Positions 62,930-64,000 of a stretch of 64,000 nt of DNA are shown piece by piece. How positions within the stretch are numbered: the stretch's first letter is position 1; every line of letters starts with the position of its first letter. Under the pieces are notes generated by a model, which saw only the letters and a list, made by a program, of their open reading frames with translations, was not told where the DNA came from and did no database searches. Made by a program: the position numbers and the translations under genes. Origin of the DNA: Vespula vulgaris (taxonomy: Eukaryota; Arthropoda; Insecta; Hymenoptera; Vespidae); the NCBI RefSeq assembly GCF_905475345.1, contig NC_066587.1:18367558-18431557 (forward strand), written 5' to 3'.

Positions 62930-63250
62930 AGAGGAAGGGGGGCGGGAATGGTCGCGCTGTAGTCGACTGGTAGGGGACAGGCCGAGCGTTGCATGATGGG
63001 AAGACGGATGGGGGAGGGCGAAAGAACGAGCGGAGTTCACAAAATGGAGGCCAAGCACAGGCCTGCGAACATATAGTACGTGAAAATTCAATAATTTTGC
63101 ACGATGTCACGACGCTCTACATCATTAGTCGATTAATATTGCGAACACGTGTGCACGGATTAGTTTTTTTGTTAAATTAACGTGGATTTGTGCGTGGTGC
63201 GTCAGTTATTCGAAGTTCAATGCGACGCGTAGACGAAACGATGCAGGTGA
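62930..63250 (+). promoter_or_regulatory. CpG/GC-rich promoter and possible first exon of a gene leaving the window to the right
   Basis: A GC-rich block in AT-rich surroundings includes GCATGATGGGAAG (about 62990-63002), a Kozak-like ATG in AAAATGGAGG that opens only a very short uORF, and a later ATG (63221) followed after nine codons by a perfect GTGAGT donor at 63248. This is the layout of a promoter with a 5' UTR and short first coding exon, but no downstream exon can be matched. Confidence 0.35.
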
Positions 63251-63625
63251 GTGGACGGGATTCGAAAATTGTTCAATTTTGGGCATCCCTTCGGATTTTT
63301 TCACCGATAATTATTTGTTTTTGGCGCCGAAACGAGCTTCGGTGTCATAGTGAGAAAACAATTAACGATATACGACCACGATGTTGTTTGGAATAAGAGG
63401 AAAAATCACATTGTGACGCGCGTTTAGAAGTATTGCCGCTAATAAAAAGCTTGTAAAAATGTAAAAAATAATTTCGCGTTCATTTAAATCATTTTTCCGC
63501 GTAGGGCGGGGTCCAAAGGACCTCGGGAGCTCAGGGACTTGATTCTTTACAGCCACACTTTTCCACAACTTTACATAGTTTTCCAGCCTCTTAATAACCT
63601 ATAAGTTTGTTTACATTGCTTCAAG

Positions 63626-63850
63626 ATGACATTTATCACTGAAAATATTCGTGTTCCACCCCAATTTTCGTTAAAAATGATTCCTTGTATTGTCCTTCAA
63701 CCAGATACCATGGTTATTCAAAAATTTAAAACAGACCCATTTTTGCAAATTAAGCTTAAAGATCTTCATGTATGGTTTGTCTATAATAGCCGCTGTTGTA
63801 TACCATTGTCACTCTCACGAAGTAGACTAACTTCGTTAATTTCATCGTAG
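63626..63850 (+). CDS. Candidate ORF or exon, 74 aa, unknown
   Basis: ATG-initiated open frame with non-repetitive composition (FITENIRVPPQFSLKMIPCI near the start). A GTATGG donor-like site follows LKDLH at about 63769, so it could be an exon of the gene whose promoter seems to lie near 63.1 kb. No family recognised and the chance of a random ORF is substantial. Confidence 0.2.
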   Translation: MTFITENIRVPPQFSLKMIPCIVLQPDTMVIQKFKTDPFLQIKLKDLHVWFVYNSRCCIPLSLSRSRLTSLISS

Positions 63851-64000
63851 AAATATTGAAAAATACGCCATGCATTTTCTTATTATAAAGTTTTATACCC
63901 ATTTTTGAATTATTAGTGAGTTTAATGATACATATCGTATTTCTTTTATCAATCTTTACAAATGTAAACCTAGTTATAAAGATCTTCCTTTCTTCTGTAA

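Overview
The window reads as nuclear DNA of an insect, most likely an aculeate hymenopteran (bee, ant or wasp). The basis is AT-rich, CpG-containing intergenic DNA packed with (GA)n/(CT)n, (TA)n and ATCT/GTAT microsatellites, genes with several short GT-AG introns, and clear animal gene families. The species call is inference. No bacterial operon, CRISPR array, rRNA gene or intact transposon was seen. I assembled gene models by hand from open frames, splice sites and intron phases. In all six multi-exon recognised families, and in a two-exon ubiquitin-like model, the phases close exactly.

Layout. 1-22.4 kb: about 22 kb with no gene I can support, dominated by microsatellites, a few short tandem repeats and one very GC-rich island near 19.8 kb. 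22.5-23.8 kb (+): a four-exon MIS12 kinetochore gene. 24.7 kb (+): an intact 78-codon cysteine/proline-rich orphan ORF. 26.6-29.7 kb (+): a five-exon RNA-binding protein of the RBM46/A1CF/RBM47 family (three RRMs plus a dsRBD-like tail), with a G-rich tract upstream. 30.8-31.2 kb (-): a small divergent ubiquitin-like protein without a C-terminal Gly-Gly. 31.9-33.0 kb (-): a three-exon secreted leucine-rich-repeat protein. 33.8-42.3 kb (-): an eight-exon, three-Ig-domain, probably GPI-anchored neuronal adhesion protein of the DIP/lachesin type, whose last exon encodes 33 consecutive serines. 42.3-53.8 kb: gene-free, microsatellite-rich, and possibly the long 5' UTR intron of that gene. 54.4-58.3 kb (-): a 13-exon Integrator subunit 7 gene. 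59.1-61.0 kb (+): a five-exon CDC37 gene, head-to-head with INTS7 about 800 bp away. 61.6-64 kb: weak candidate ORFs and a GC-rich stretch that looks like the promoter/5' end of a gene leaving the window.

These are housekeeping, germline, neural and orphan genes, not one pathway. INTS7 (RNA 3'-end processing and transcription attenuation) and CDC37 (HSP90 kinase co-chaperone) may share a divergent promoter. The most unusual items are the divergent ubiquitin-like protein, the cysteine-rich orphan, the poly-serine stalk on the DIP-type protein, and a tRNA-like hairpin in that gene's last intron. I found no convincing new multi-gene system.
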